Shown: piece by piece, positions 9,848 to 18,465 of the stretch
How the letters are laid out: every line of letters begins with the position of its first letter
Position numbering within the stretch: the stretch's first letter is position 1
DNA from: Sinorhizobium sp. 6-70
GTDB taxonomy: Bacteria > Pseudomonadota > Alphaproteobacteria > Rhizobiales > Rhizobiaceae
Length of the DNA stretch: 64,000 nucleotides
Reading direction: 5' to 3'
Assembly: GCF_030124375.1 (NCBI RefSeq)
Contig: NZ_JASKLS010000006.1
Span: forward strand, 62,001 to 126,000
Notes under the pieces: generated by a model
The model's database searches: none
Seen by the model: the letters and a program-made list of their open reading frames with translations, nothing else
What the model was told of the DNA's origin: nothing
Made by a program: the position numbers and the translations under genes

Positions 9848-9937
9848 TGGCGGAGAAGAAGGGATTCGAACCCTCGATACCGTTTCCGGTATACTCCCTT
9901 AGCAGGGGAGCGCCTTCGACCACTCGGCCACCTCTCC
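9848..9937 (-). tRNA. tRNA-Ser (GCU anticodon)
   Basis: On the minus strand the 90-nt sequence runs from GGAGAGGTGGCCGAG to CTTCTCCGCCA. The acceptor arm pairs GGAGAGG with CTTCTCC (one G-U). The anticodon stem CTCCC/GGGAG encloses loop CTGCTAA, giving anticodon GCT. A long variable arm (TATACCGGAAACGGTAT) and the T arm GGGTTCGAATCCC confirm a class II serine tRNA. CCA is encoded at 9848-9850. It decodes AGC/AGU. Confidence 0.97.
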
Positions 9938-10190
9938 GTTAGCGCCTGACTAGTGTCACCGCGCCATCAATGCAAGATTTTTTTGTCGGATTTCAGGAAA
10001 TCACACGATTTTCATCCGCTGGCTGCACGTCGGGCGGCCCCATTGTCGGCGATGTGCATCGCGGGCGGTGGGCACACGTCGCAAGGCCGAAGCAAGTCCA
10101 CTTGCGGAAGATCACCAATACGCTGTCGAGCGCGGCGATTCCCGCCGAGCGTCGCAATGGATAGAAGAAACGGCATTTTCGGAGGCTGCG

Positions 10191-10547
10191 ATGTCGATGA
10201 TCATGCATGTCGCGCAAGCAAAGCCCGGCCAGTCCGCGGCCGTGTACCAGCATTATTTCATCGAGCGCCCGTGCCGCATCCTCGTCATCGGTAAGCAACT
10301 GAAGGCGAAGACCAAGTATCAATGCCTGCTCCGGCATATCTCGATTGGCGGCGCAATGCTCGACTTCAACGCCGCGATTATACTACCGAAGCACTTCTTT
10401 CTGGAGATCGACGGCTTCAAGGAGGAAATCGGCTGCGCCGAGGTCCATCGCAGCGGCACGGAGCTCGGCGTGCGTTTCAACATGCTGCTTGCCCAAGACT
10501 TTCTGCGCCGGCTGATCCGGTTGCAGTTTTCGAGTGGCGGGTTTTAG
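10191..10547 (+). CDS. PilZ-like domain protein 1
   Basis: The 118-residue protein from ATG 10191 has a GGAG ribosome-binding site and no signal peptide. It shows a divergent PilZ-like pattern: the basic entry ERPCRILV, then LLRHISIGGAMLDF, which matches the family (D/N)xSxxG turn as HISIGGA, and GCAEVHRSGTELGVRFN near the C terminus. PilZ domains bind cyclic di-GMP through an RxxxR and a DxSxxG motif; here the first motif is not clear and the Asp is His, so binding is uncertain. A paralog with the same GCAEV...GV.F module lies 200 bp downstream. A longer start at 10068 is open but lacks support. Confidence 0.72.
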   Translation: MSMIMHVAQAKPGQSAAVYQHYFIERPCRILVIGKQLKAKTKYQCLLRHISIGGAMLDFNAAIILPKHFFLEIDGFKEEIGCAEVHRSGTELGVRFNMLLAQDFLRRLIRLQFSSGGF

Positions 10548-10744
10548 AAGCAACTGCGTCGACGCTCAAATAAAGCAAGCTCATTAGATTCTTATCGATT
10601 GCTTTCAAGGGATTGCAAGTTTCCCGCTGAATACTGATGAGAACGCCTTCCTGCCCATGCGCTTTGGGAGGCACCGGCAAATGACTTGCCCGGACTTCGT
10701 GGAATCACAATCGCTGCTTCATGCGGCGCTCCGGAGTATGACGC

Positions 10745-11170
10745 ATGCTGCAGTCGACCATGTATTCGCTCGTCCCCTCGCCGTTTTACGAGCGTAAATA
10801 CGAGCGCTTTTCGATCGGCCAGGCTGGCACGCTGATGTCGGTGCGACCGGCTCTCGGCGGCGTCTCGATACGCGCCTGCAAAATGATCGACATCTCGCGC
10901 GGCGGCGCGAGCTTTTCGGTGAGCACGACAATCGGGCTGTCGCAGCACTACTATCTCCACATCGTCGGTACGAGATTTAGAATCGGATGCGCCGAGGTCT
11001 ACCGCAAGGGGGAGCGCATCGGCGTGCAATTCATCAAGACGATCGACGAGGCATTCCTCCACGAAATCGTGCGCCACGAGTTTTTCACCGGGCAAGACAA
11101 AAAGACGCATGCCAACCCTGCATCGGTTTCGCGTCGTCCCGCATCAGTCAACTGGGGCTTCGTCGAGTGA
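10745..11170 (+). CDS. PilZ-like domain protein 2
   Basis: This 141-residue cytoplasmic protein is a paralog of the preceding gene. It contains ERKYERFSIGQAG, then KMIDISRGGASFSV, where DISRGG fits the PilZ DxSxxG motif better than in the first copy, then RFRIGCAEVYRKGERIGVQFI. The tail after about residue 115 is polar and unstructured. ATG 10745 is used here; ATG 10760 (MYSLVPSPF) is an alternative. PilZ proteins usually couple cyclic di-GMP to motility or exopolysaccharide output; the function here is not known. Confidence 0.75.
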   Translation: MLQSTMYSLVPSPFYERKYERFSIGQAGTLMSVRPALGGVSIRACKMIDISRGGASFSVSTTIGLSQHYYLHIVGTRFRIGCAEVYRKGERIGVQFIKTIDEAFLHEIVRHEFFTGQDKKTHANPASVSRRPASVNWGFVE

Positions 11171-11278
11171 CGCCCTGACGAGGCAGGCAGGCCGATCTTT
11201 TCCGCAAAATCGATTCCGATTCCTGCGCATATGCGATAAGTTCCGCGGCGTCTTGTTCCATGGGGTTCAGCTTCTCGC

Positions 11279-12403
11279 ATGTCCGCATTTTCGCGCTTCA
11301 CACCGCTTGTCCAATCTTTGCCAGCAACCATTCCCTTCGTCGGGCCCGAAGCGATCGAGCGCCAGCGCGGCCGCAAGGTTGCCGCGCGCATCGGTGCCAA
11401 CGAAAGCGGCTTCGGCCCGGCAAATTCGGTGCGGCTTGCCATGCAGAAAGCCGCCGCAGAAACCTGGAAATATGCCGATCCTGAAAACTACGAACTGAAA
11501 CAAGCCCTCGCCGGCCACATCGGAATCTCTCCCGCCAACATCGCGGTCGGCGAAGGCATCGACGGTTTGCTCGGCCAGATTGTTCGCCTGGTCATCGAGC
11601 CGGGCATGCCGGTGGTGACATCGTTCGGAGCCTATCCGACATTCAACTATCATGTCGCCGGGCACGGCGGGCGTCTGGTCACGGTCCCCTATGCTGACGA
11701 TCGAGAAGACCTCGACGGGTTGCTTGCAGCGGCGAAGCGCGAGAATGCACCGCTCGTCTACTTCGCGAACCCTGACAACCCGATGGGAAGCTGGTGGCCG
11801 GCTGATCGAATCGTCGAATTCGCAAAAGCCCTGCCGGAAACGACGCTCCTCGTCCTCGATGAAGCCTACAGCGAAACGGCGCCGCCGGAATCGATACCGG
11901 CGATCGACAGCTTGGTCGACAAGCCGAACGTCATACGCACGCGCACTTTTTCCAAGGCCTATGGACTTGCCGGGTCGCGCGTCGGCTACGCGCTTTCAAC
12001 ACCCGGCACGGCCGCGGCGTTCGACAAGATCCGCAATCACTTCGGGATGAACCGTGTCGGCGTCGCCGCAGCGATTGCCGCCCTTGCCGACCAGCGCTAT
12101 CTCGAGGAAGTCATCGCGAGAATAGCGGCGTCGCGTGACCGCATCTCTCGGATCGCGCGCGACAACGGGCTGCAGCCATTGCCATCAGCCACAAACTTCG
12201 TGGCCATCGACTGTGGACGGGATGCGACCTATGCGCGGGCGATCGTCGACCGGCTGATGAGCGACCATGGCGTTTTCATCCGGATGCCGGGTGTTGCCCC
12301 GCTCAATCGCTGCATTCGGGTCAGCACCGGACCGGAAGCTGAAATGGACCTGCTCGAAGCAGCCCTGCCCGCCGTTCTCAAGAGCCTGGCCGCCGGTAGC
12401 TGA
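11279..12403 (+). CDS. PLP-dependent aminotransferase, HisC-like
   Basis: The 374-residue class I/II aminotransferase has the fold markers ANESGFGP, NPDNPMGSWW, VLDEAYSET and the PLP lysine K226 in TFSKAYGLAGSRVGYA, with a C-terminal arginine in NRCIRVSTG that would bind the substrate carboxylate. It groups with histidinol-phosphate aminotransferases, but the genome's main hisC is expected elsewhere and there is no his operon here, so it may act on aromatic or related amino acids. The gene stands alone. ATG 11279 overlaps no other gene and fits the family N terminus. Confidence 0.88.
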   Translation: MSAFSRFTPLVQSLPATIPFVGPEAIERQRGRKVAARIGANESGFGPANSVRLAMQKAAAETWKYADPENYELKQALAGHIGISPANIAVGEGIDGLLGQIVRLVIEPGMPVVTSFGAYPTFNYHVAGHGGRLVTVPYADDREDLDGLLAAAKRENAPLVYFANPDNPMGSWWPADRIVEFAKALPETTLLVLDEAYSETAPPESIPAIDSLVDKPNVIRTRTFSKAYGLAGSRVGYALSTPGTAAAFDKIRNHFGMNRVGVAAAIAALADQRYLEEVIARIAASRDRISRIARDNGLQPLPSATNFVAIDCGRDATYARAIVDRLMSDHGVFIRMPGVAPLNRCIRVSTGPEAEMDLLEAALPAVLKSLAAGS

Positions 12404-12495
12404 TACTGCGGTAGGCACCCTGTCAGACGCGCAAAAGGACACCGGCAGAATTCGCCAGGCTCCTGGGCGCTTGCAAGAAGTGCGAGCCCGCGTGT

Positions 12496-12762
12496 TCAGT
12501 GTACTGTCATCCACTCGCGTGCGGCACGCAGCGCGGCGGCAAGATCGGTCTTGCTCATCGTTGCCGCGAGGTCGGCGCGCAAGTCCGCGGCGCGGTCGGA
12601 TCCCTTGATGGCAGCAATGTTCAGCCACTTGTGGGCGGCGACGAGATCCACCGGCCGGCCACGGCCCGTGGCATAGGCAAGGCCCATTTCACAAAGCGCG
12701 TCCGCGCGGTTTTCGCCACCCATGGCGGCGTCCGAAGCGATTTGCATATCAAAGCGTGCCAT
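12496..12762 (-). CDS. Small Sel1-like repeat protein
   Basis: The 88-residue protein from ATG 12762 (MARFDMQIASDAAMG) contains one recognisable Sel1/TPR-like repeat: ADALCEMGLAYATGRGRPVDLVAAHKWLNIAA. The C terminus is amphipathic and Ala-rich. An upstream start at 12840 would add 26 basic residues that do not resemble the family. There is no signal peptide, so it is probably a cytoplasmic adaptor-like protein of unknown partner. It converges on the aminotransferase gene. Confidence 0.75.
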   Translation of the reverse strand: MARFDMQIASDAAMGGENRADALCEMGLAYATGRGRPVDLVAAHKWLNIAAIKGSDRAADLRADLAATMSKTDLAAALRAAREWMTVH

Positions 12763-13433
12763 TGTCTTGTCCCTGTCTTGTTGGTTGATCCGGCTGAAGC
12801 GGCCCGCCCTCTTGGGCGGACCTTTGCTCCAGATCAGCATTTATTTCGTCCCTGTTCAGTCGCGCCTCTTGCGGGCTTTCCGAGAGTGCACCGTCTTTTG
12901 CAGTGTCGCTTTCGGCGGTTCGGCGAGTTGTTTCTACCCGCTCGTCTTATGGGTCTAAGTATGCCCAATGGCCTTCAACGCTCGCTTAAAATGCATGCTT
13001 AATTTGACGCAAACAAAGTTCAAACGCTTGGTAAACTTGAATTTTCATTAAGCATCGGATCGCCTGGAACAGAGCGCATTTGCATCAAAATTTACGAAAT
13101 ATTCAGCCGCGGATTTCAACCAATTGCTAACTACAAACAGCATCGACCGGCCGCGCATCGATTTTCATTTCCTGTCGCCCGCTCCGGGGGCCGAGCAAAC
13201 CAGCGATCCGGCCGGGTGACGGATATTTACCTTTACGTGCGCGTAAGATACGTTCGCCCCTACAGCGCCGCGCATCTTATCCGACGCGCAAAGTCGCTGT
13301 CGCACTTTGAATTGCTGCATGTCATCGAGGTCGATTCATGCAGTAGGCGGCGGAAGACCGCTTGACATTGGGAGTTCCAGTCTGGCCGGCACGCGATATT
13401 GTGCCGGCCAGATTTCTTATCGGGAGGAATTGA
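12763..13433. other. Long intergenic region with AT-rich stretch
   Basis: The 671 bp hold no convincing gene. From about 12990 to 13130 the sequence is AT-rich. At 13233-13246 there is an inverted repeat TTACG-N4-CGTAA, a possible regulator site. A shortened RIME occupies 13260-13346. Confidence 0.5.
13260..13346. repeat. RIME-like element, shortened second palindrome
   Basis: It starts CTACAGCGCCGCGC and ends GCAGTAG, like the ~107-bp RIME consensus in this window, but the second palindrome is reduced to ~30 bp, giving 87 bp in total. It lies 87 bp upstream of the DUF2147 gene. Confidence 0.75.
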
Positions 13434-13775
13434 ATGATTCGCACATTGCTCATCACAACGGCCCTTGCCTGCAGCACCGTCGGCTCCGTCCTGGCCGCAG
13501 AACCGATCGTCGGCAACTGGAAAACTGCGAGTGGCGCCACTGCCGAAATCGCACCATGCGGCGGCGCTTACTGCATCACATTGAAAACCGGCAAGCACGC
13601 GGGCAAGCGGATCGGCAATCTGACCGGAACCGACGGCAGCTATAGCGGCGAAATCACCGATCCGGAAAGCGACAAGACCTATAGCGGTTCGGGCGCCGTC
13701 AACGGCAATTCGCTGAAGATGAAAGGCTGTGTGCTGAAGGTGCTTTGCAAATCGCAGACCTGGACGCGTCTGTAA
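13434..13775 (+). CDS. DUF2147 exported protein
   Basis: The 113-residue precursor has a signal peptide (MIRTLLITTALACSTVGSVLA) and a mature part that starts EPIVGNWKTASG, the typical opening of DUF2147 proteins, and continues with APCGGAYCITL and GNSLKMKGCVLKVLCKSQTW. Four cysteines in the mature part could form two disulfides in the periplasm. DUF2147 proteins are small beta-barrel, lipocalin-like secreted proteins of unknown ligand. The start has a GGGAGG ribosome-binding site. A RIME lies upstream in the leader region. Confidence 0.85.
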   Translation: MIRTLLITTALACSTVGSVLAAEPIVGNWKTASGATAEIAPCGGAYCITLKTGKHAGKRIGNLTGTDGSYSGEITDPESDKTYSGSGAVNGNSLKMKGCVLKVLCKSQTWTRL

Positions 13776-13801
13776 GAGCCAGGCAATCGCGGGGGCACCG
13801 C

Positions 13802-14530
13802 TTAACGCGGTTGCCCCTTGTTTCTCGTTTCAACGGCACGCTGCCCAAACAGGACCTTCTGCGCCTCCTGGTCCTCGGCCAGGCTCTTCTGGCGGGCGCG
13901 CTCTTCCTTGCCCACTTCGATCGCCTTCTGAACGGCGGGCCGCGCAAGTACTGTCTCGAACCAGCGCTTCAGATGCGGGAAATCATTCAGATCCTGCCCC
14001 TGATTCTCGTGCGGGATCACCCAACCGATACAGGCCATGTCGGCAATCGAGTAGTCGCCAGCCAGGAACGGCCGGTTGGCGAGGCGCTTGTTCATCACGC
14101 CATAAAGACGGTTCGCCTCATTGGTATACCGATTGATCGCGTATTCGATTTTTTCGGGCGCATACTGGCGAAAATGATGGGCCTGTCCCGCCATGGGGCC
14201 GAGGCCGCCCATCTGCCAGAAGAGCCATTGATCGACGTCAACGCGGGATCGCTCGTCGGCAGGATAGAACTTCCCGTATTTACGACCGAGATATTGCAGG
14301 ATCGCCCCCGACTCGAACACCGAGATCGGCTGGCCTCCCGGGCCATCGGGATCGATGATCGCCGGCATGCGGTTATTGGGTGCGATCTTCAGGAAATCCG
14401 GAGCGAACTGTTCGCCTCGCCCGATATTGATGTATTTGACCACGTAAGGAACCCCGAGTTCCTCCAGCATGATCGTGATCTTCCACCCGTTTGGGGTCGG
14501 CCAGTAATAAAGCTCGATCGGAGCAGTCAT
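13802..14530 (-). CDS. Glutathione S-transferase, YfcG/YghU type
   Basis: The 242-residue protein has a thioredoxin-fold N domain (TPNGWKITIMLEELGVPY; residues 11-28; then NRMPAIIDPDG and the glutathione-binding FESGAILQYLG) and an all-helical C domain (from about residue 95, with FLAGDYSIADMA). The TPNG(W/H)K motif in place of a catalytic Ser/Cys is characteristic of the Nu-class YfcG/YghU disulfide-bond reductases, which act on glutathione disulfide. The C-terminal 40 residues are charged and extend past the usual fold. It is cytoplasmic, monocistronic and converges on the DUF2147 gene with a 26-bp gap. Confidence 0.9.
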   Translation of the reverse strand: MTAPIELYYWPTPNGWKITIMLEELGVPYVVKYINIGRGEQFAPDFLKIAPNNRMPAIIDPDGPGGQPISVFESGAILQYLGRKYGKFYPADERSRVDVDQWLFWQMGGLGPMAGQAHHFRQYAPEKIEYAINRYTNEANRLYGVMNKRLANRPFLAGDYSIADMACIGWVIPHENQGQDLNDFPHLKRWFETVLARPAVQKAIEVGKEERARQKSLAEDQEAQKVLFGQRAVETRNKGQPR

Positions 14531-14708
14531 CCTGTTTCTCCTGAGGTTGCGAGAGTCAAGACGTAGGCATGCGTGCTGCCGGCGACAAGACTTCAGCGAT
14601 TCACGAAGATGAACCGGAGATGAACGGACATCTCAGCAACAATTCAGTTTGGTTGTGAGAAAAGGCAATCAATCGATCTTAACGTGCCTCCAGCCAACGG
14701 ACAGAACC

Positions 14709-14882
14709 ATGGATATTCTCGCTCGGCGCCTCACCATCATCAGCGTTCTGATGGTTGTCTTCGCAATGACGCTCGCCGCCGCAGTCAGTGCCGATACGCA
14801 GCGCCGCCGCCAAAGCACCTATCTCGGCTCGCTGACCGATTGCACCGCCCACACGGCCCAATATTGCCAGGCCAAGCTCTAG
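14709..14882 (+). CDS. Small membrane or exported protein
   Basis: The 57-residue frame from ATG 14709 has one hydrophobic segment (LTIISVLMVVFAMTLAAAVSA, about residues 8-28) that could be a signal peptide or anchor, followed by a polar tail with two cysteines (LTDCTAH, QYCQAK). No family is recognised. Support is the good hydrophobic profile and isolation from other frames; I see no strong ribosome-binding site. Confidence 0.45.
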   Translation: MDILARRLTIISVLMVVFAMTLAAAVSADTQRRRQSTYLGSLTDCTAHTAQYCQAKL

Positions 14883-14955
14883 ATTCTTGAACCTACGCAA
14901 TTCCGGACGGAAAAACGCTTCACGTTTGCTGGAATTGCTCCGAAGGAACCGAAAA

Positions 14956-15129
14956 ATGGCCGCTCTCGCCACTTCCGCCATTCTCTCGCTCCGGGTCCTA
15001 ATACTCACGAGCCTGCTGATGGCGCCGATCGGAGCGGTCGCCTACTCAAAGGCCGCGGGCCTCGGCATCGGCAAGACCGGTGCCGGCTTCGTCCTCTTCG
15101 TGACGCTCCAGCGCCAGGCGATGAGCTGA
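14956..15129 (+). CDS. Possible small membrane protein
   Basis: The 57-residue frame starts at ATG 14956, preceded by AAGGAACCG, and contains one hydrophobic segment (LILTSLLMAPIGAVAYS). It lies between the preceding small gene and a RIME copy. No family is recognised; this may be a non-coding open frame. Confidence 0.3.
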   Translation: MAALATSAILSLRVLILTSLLMAPIGAVAYSKAAGLGIGKTGAGFVLFVTLQRQAMS

Positions 15130-15132
15130 GGT

Positions 15133-15234
15133 CTGTACCGCCGCGCGCCTTAGACGCCCAAAGGACGCTGCGCACCTTGAGTTGCTGCACATTTTTGTCC
15201 TTAATCGGCGATGCTTAAAGGAAACATGCAGTAG
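15133..15234. repeat. RIME element, diverged
   Basis: It matches the window's RIME consensus along its length (CGCCGCGCG, AAAGGACGCTG, TTGAGTTGCTGCA, GGAAACATGCAGTAG) with several substitutions in the first palindrome. Confidence 0.75.
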
Positions 15235-15302
15235 GCTTGCGGTCCGTCTACCACTTGCGCATGGATTGAAATTCCGATCCTTTCCGCAGAAGGGATGGAA
15301 CC

Positions 15303-15726
15303 ATGCCCGCATACGCAATCTATCTCGCCGCCGCTCTTGCCGAAATCGCTGGTTGCTTTGCCTTCTGGGCCTGGCTCAAACTCGGCAAATCCATCTGGTG
15401 GCTTGTACCCGGCATGGGCTCGCTCGCGCTTTTTGCCTACAGCGCCGTGCGTCCTTTCAAACGCACATAGGTCGCTGTAGCACTTTGAATTGCTGCATGT
15501 TTTTATCCCTAAATCGACTCCGATTTAGGGAAACATGCAGTAGCTCCTGACGATGGTCGATTCGACTGCCGCGGGCCGCGCCTATGCTGCCTATGGCGGC
15601 GCCTATGTCGCCGCTTCGCTCGGCTGGCTGTGACTGGCAGAGGGTGTGCGCCCCGACCGCTGGGACATGACCGGCGTCGCGGTGACGCTCGCTGGCAGCG
15701 TGATCATTCTCGCCGGGCCGCGTTGA
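15303..15726 (+). pseudogene. UPF0060 (YnfA-like) membrane protein, disrupted by a RIME
   Basis: From ATG 15303 the frame encodes the first half of a UPF0060 four-helix membrane protein ([20 protein letters not shown], then [26 protein letters not shown]). A RIME at 15437-15543 then intervenes and the frame ends at 15470 within it. The second half resumes at 15544 in another frame (LLTMVDSTAAGRAYAAYGGA, then YVAASLGWL) and carries an in-frame TGA (15631) where the family has Trp, continuing [12 protein letters not shown] to TGA 15724-15726. YnfA/UPF0060 proteins are small multidrug-efflux-like transporters. With the insertion, frameshift and nonsense codon it cannot make a full protein. Confidence 0.88.
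15437..15543. repeat. RIME element inside the UPF0060 gene
   Basis: This is a full-length 107-bp copy running from CTAC (15437) to GTAG (15543), with both palindromes; the second has arms around CCCTAAATCG/CGATTTAGGG. Since the flanks join into one UPF0060 reading frame apart from about one codon, the ends of this element are well defined. Confidence 0.9.
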
Positions 15727-15887
15727 TTCCGGCAGGCGAGAACGGAAAGACCGGACGAATCGCGATCCAATCGGCGTTCGATTCCAGATAGTTAAAGCAA
15801 GGTCGCGGCGGAAGATGGCTCTATAATTTTCGAGATCCCGCTCCATCTTGTCGTTTGCTTGTCAGAAGGCGCAGCCTATAATACGAC

Positions 15888-17390
15888 ATGGACAAACGAA
15901 TCTCTTCAAACTCCGTTCTCTCCATCGCAACCCCTGAACCATTCGAGCCGCACCTCTTCGAAGATCCGGCCGAGGCCGTCGATTGCCTGGAGGCTCTTTA
16001 CGAACGCAACACCCGGTTCCTCTGCGAGGCTTTCGAAGGCCTTGGAAAGAGCAATGCGCCGCTCACGCGGTTCCGTGCCTGCTATCCGCAAGTCAGCATC
16101 GAGACCAGCAGCTTCGGCCACGTCGATTCCAGGCTTTCCTTCGGATACGTCAGTGCACCCGGCGTCTACACGACGACAATCACCCGGCCAAAGCTCTTTC
16201 GCCACTATCTGAAGGAGCAGCTCGGGCACCTGATGCGCAACCACGGCGTGGGTGTCACTGTATCCGAATCGGCGACACCGATACCGTTGCATTTCGCCTT
16301 CGGCGAGGGCGCCCATGTCGAGGCGTCGGCCGCCGAGACCATCGACATTCCGCTACGCGACCTGTTCGACGCGCCCGACCTGACGACGACCGACGACGAG
16401 ATCGCCAATGGGTCCTATGAGCCGGGCCCCGGCGAACCGTCGCCGCTTGCTCCGTTCACGGGGCAGCGCATCGATTATTCGCTGGCCCGCCTCAGCCACT
16501 ACACGGCGAGCAGCCCGACGCATTTCCAGAACTTCGTGCTCTTCACGAACTATCAATTTTATGTCGACGAGTTCTGCACCTGGGCCCGCCAGCAGATGGC
16601 AGAGGGCGGCAACGGCTACACCGCTTTCGTCGAGCCCGGCAACATCGTGACACCCGCAGGCGCCGACAGGCCCGATGCCGACTCTACCCTCGCCCGCCTG
16701 CCTCAGATGCCGGCCTATCACCTGAAGAAGAAGGGGCACGGCGGCATCAGCTTGGTCAACATCGGTGTCGGCCCGTCCAACGCCAAGACGATCACCGACC
16801 ATATCGCCGTGCTGCGCCCGCATGTCTGGCTGATGCTTGGTCATTGCGCCGGCCTTAGAAACAGCCAGCGCCTCGGCGACTATGTGCTGGCGCATGCCTA
16901 TATGCGCGAGGACCACGTGCTCGACGATGATCTGCCGGTCTGGATCCCGCTGCCGGCGCTCGCGGAAGTGCAGGTTGCGTTGCAGGACGCCGTTGCCGAG
17001 GTTACCGGCTACAAAGGCTACGACCTCAAGCAGATCATGCGCACCGGCACGGTCGCGACGATCGACAACCGCAACTGGGAACTGCGTGACCAGCGCGGCC
17101 CGGTCAAACGCCTGTCGCAGGCGCGTGCAATCGCGCTCGACATGGAGTCCGCGACGATCGCGGCCAACGGCTTCCGCTTCCGCGTGCCTTACGGCACGCT
17201 ACTTTGCGTGTCGGACAAGCCGCTGCACGGCGAATTGAAGCTGCCCGGCATGGCGACCGCCTTTTACCGGAGGCAGGTCAGCCAGCATCTGAAGATCGGC
17301 ATCCTCGCATTGCAGAAGCTCGCGGCGATGCCGCCCGAGAAATTGCATTCGCGCAAGCTCAGAAGCTTCTACGAAACCTCGTTCCAGTAG
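15888..17390 (+). CDS. amn: AMP nucleosidase
   Basis: The 500-residue protein has the N-terminal Amn regulatory domain (to about residue 180) and a C-terminal nucleoside-phosphorylase-like catalytic domain with VNIGVGPSNAKT, WLMLGHCAGLR, YVLAHAYMREDHVLDDD and ALDMESATIAANGFRFRVPYG. It hydrolyses AMP to adenine and ribose 5-phosphate, lowering AMP and feeding purine salvage. Length is close to the E. coli enzyme. It is cytoplasmic and stands alone, converging on the UPF0104 gene with a 1-bp gap. Confidence 0.95.
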   Translation: MDKRISSNSVLSIATPEPFEPHLFEDPAEAVDCLEALYERNTRFLCEAFEGLGKSNAPLTRFRACYPQVSIETSSFGHVDSRLSFGYVSAPGVYTTTITRPKLFRHYLKEQLGHLMRNHGVGVTVSESATPIPLHFAFGEGAHVEASAAETIDIPLRDLFDAPDLTTTDDEIANGSYEPGPGEPSPLAPFTGQRIDYSLARLSHYTASSPTHFQNFVLFTNYQFYVDEFCTWARQQMAEGGNGYTAFVEPGNIVTPAGADRPDADSTLARLPQMPAYHLKKKGHGGISLVNIGVGPSNAKTITDHIAVLRPHVWLMLGHCAGLRNSQRLGDYVLAHAYMREDHVLDDDLPVWIPLPALAEVQVALQDAVAEVTGYKGYDLKQIMRTGTVATIDNRNWELRDQRGPVKRLSQARAIALDMESATIAANGFRFRVPYGTLLCVSDKPLHGELKLPGMATAFYRRQVSQHLKIGILALQKLAAMPPEKLHSRKLRSFYETSFQ

Positions 17391-17391
17391 A

Positions 17392-18348
17392 TCATGATTT
17401 TCGCCGCAACAGGAGTGAGAGCATCGTGCCGGCGACAGCCGACACGATGACGAGCAGGTGCGCGTTGACGCTGGCCCGGCCGAGCAGCTCCAGGGCGGCG
17501 CGATCGCCGGGCGCTCCGAAGGAGATCGCTCCGGCAGCAATCGCAGCCGGATAGGTGCCGACCCCGGCCGGGGCATGAACCGGCAGGACAGAGGAGAGCT
17601 CGCCGCCAAGGGCACCGCCGAAGCAGGCGGCAAGCGGCGCTACCCCCATGATGGCAAGCACCCAGGCGAGGACCACGACCTTGACGCCCCAGTTCAGCAT
17701 GGTCATCGCCCATGCGCGCAGGAAGCCCGGAACGTTGTCCGGTAGGCCCGCCTCAACTTCATCCAACACGGTCGTGAACTTCGCTGGCGCCATGCGCCGC
17801 AGAAAAGCGAGAACCTTTCCCTTCAGGAGGAAGAATGCGAGCGGCGAGATGAAAGCGAGTGTCCAGACCAGCCAGCCGACCCATGCATTGCTCCTCCCGA
17901 TCACGAGGCCAATCGCGGCGACCGTCAGCAAGGCATGCAGATCGAGCAGCCGCATGACGAGAAGCGCCGACGTGCCGTGCACGAGCGGCACCCCGAATTC
18001 GGAGCGCATCAGCAGGGGAAAGCTTGTTTCACCTGCTCGAAACGGCAGCATGATGTTGAGCAGATTGTGGACCTGCGTGACACGGAACAGAGGAAGGAAC
18101 CGGCCGGCGGTGTGTTCCGGGAAATAGTCGTAGATGCGAAAGCAGCGGATGAAGTAGGTGGAGATCAGCAAGCCGAGCGCGGCAAGCACCGACCAGATTC
18201 CGATTTCGCCCCACTGGCGCATCAGGGTCGACCAGCCCCAGACCCATTCGACAAAAATCGCGTAAGCCGCGATCGCGACCACGGCAATCAGCGCCATGCG
18301 GTTGCGTGCAAGCCACGATCGCCGACTGAACTGCCAGCCCGAATTCAT
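17392..18348 (-). CDS. UPF0104 / LPG_synthase_TM integral membrane protein
   Basis: The 318-residue protein has about eight hydrophobic segments (first near residues 18-37) and the motif block typical of the lysylphosphatidylglycerol synthetase-like TM family (PF03706): VTQVHNLLNIMLPFRAGETSFPLLMR, followed later by SSVLPVHAPAGVGTYPAA. Members act as flippases or accessory proteins for modified lipids, often near glycosyltransferases. Here it is divergent from a GT2/GT39 pair, with a 117-bp shared promoter region, which suggests a role in envelope lipid or polysaccharide assembly. The substrate is not known. Confidence 0.85.
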   Translation of the reverse strand: MNSGWQFSRRSWLARNRMALIAVVAIAAYAIFVEWVWGWSTLMRQWGEIGIWSVLAALGLLISTYFIRCFRIYDYFPEHTAGRFLPLFRVTQVHNLLNIMLPFRAGETSFPLLMRSEFGVPLVHGTSALLVMRLLDLHALLTVAAIGLVIGRSNAWVGWLVWTLAFISPLAFFLLKGKVLAFLRRMAPAKFTTVLDEVEAGLPDNVPGFLRAWAMTMLNWGVKVVVLAWVLAIMGVAPLAACFGGALGGELSSVLPVHAPAGVGTYPAAIAAGAISFGAPGDRAALELLGRASVNAHLLVIVSAVAGTMLSLLLRRKS

Positions 18349-18465
18349 CCGATACCGATTTCCTGTGCTGAACCACGCGATTCGACGTTGGTTATCACCG
18401 TTAACTGTGCAAGAAAACCTGCGACAGTACGCGGGAGATCATCCTTGAACCACACCGAAGAACCC

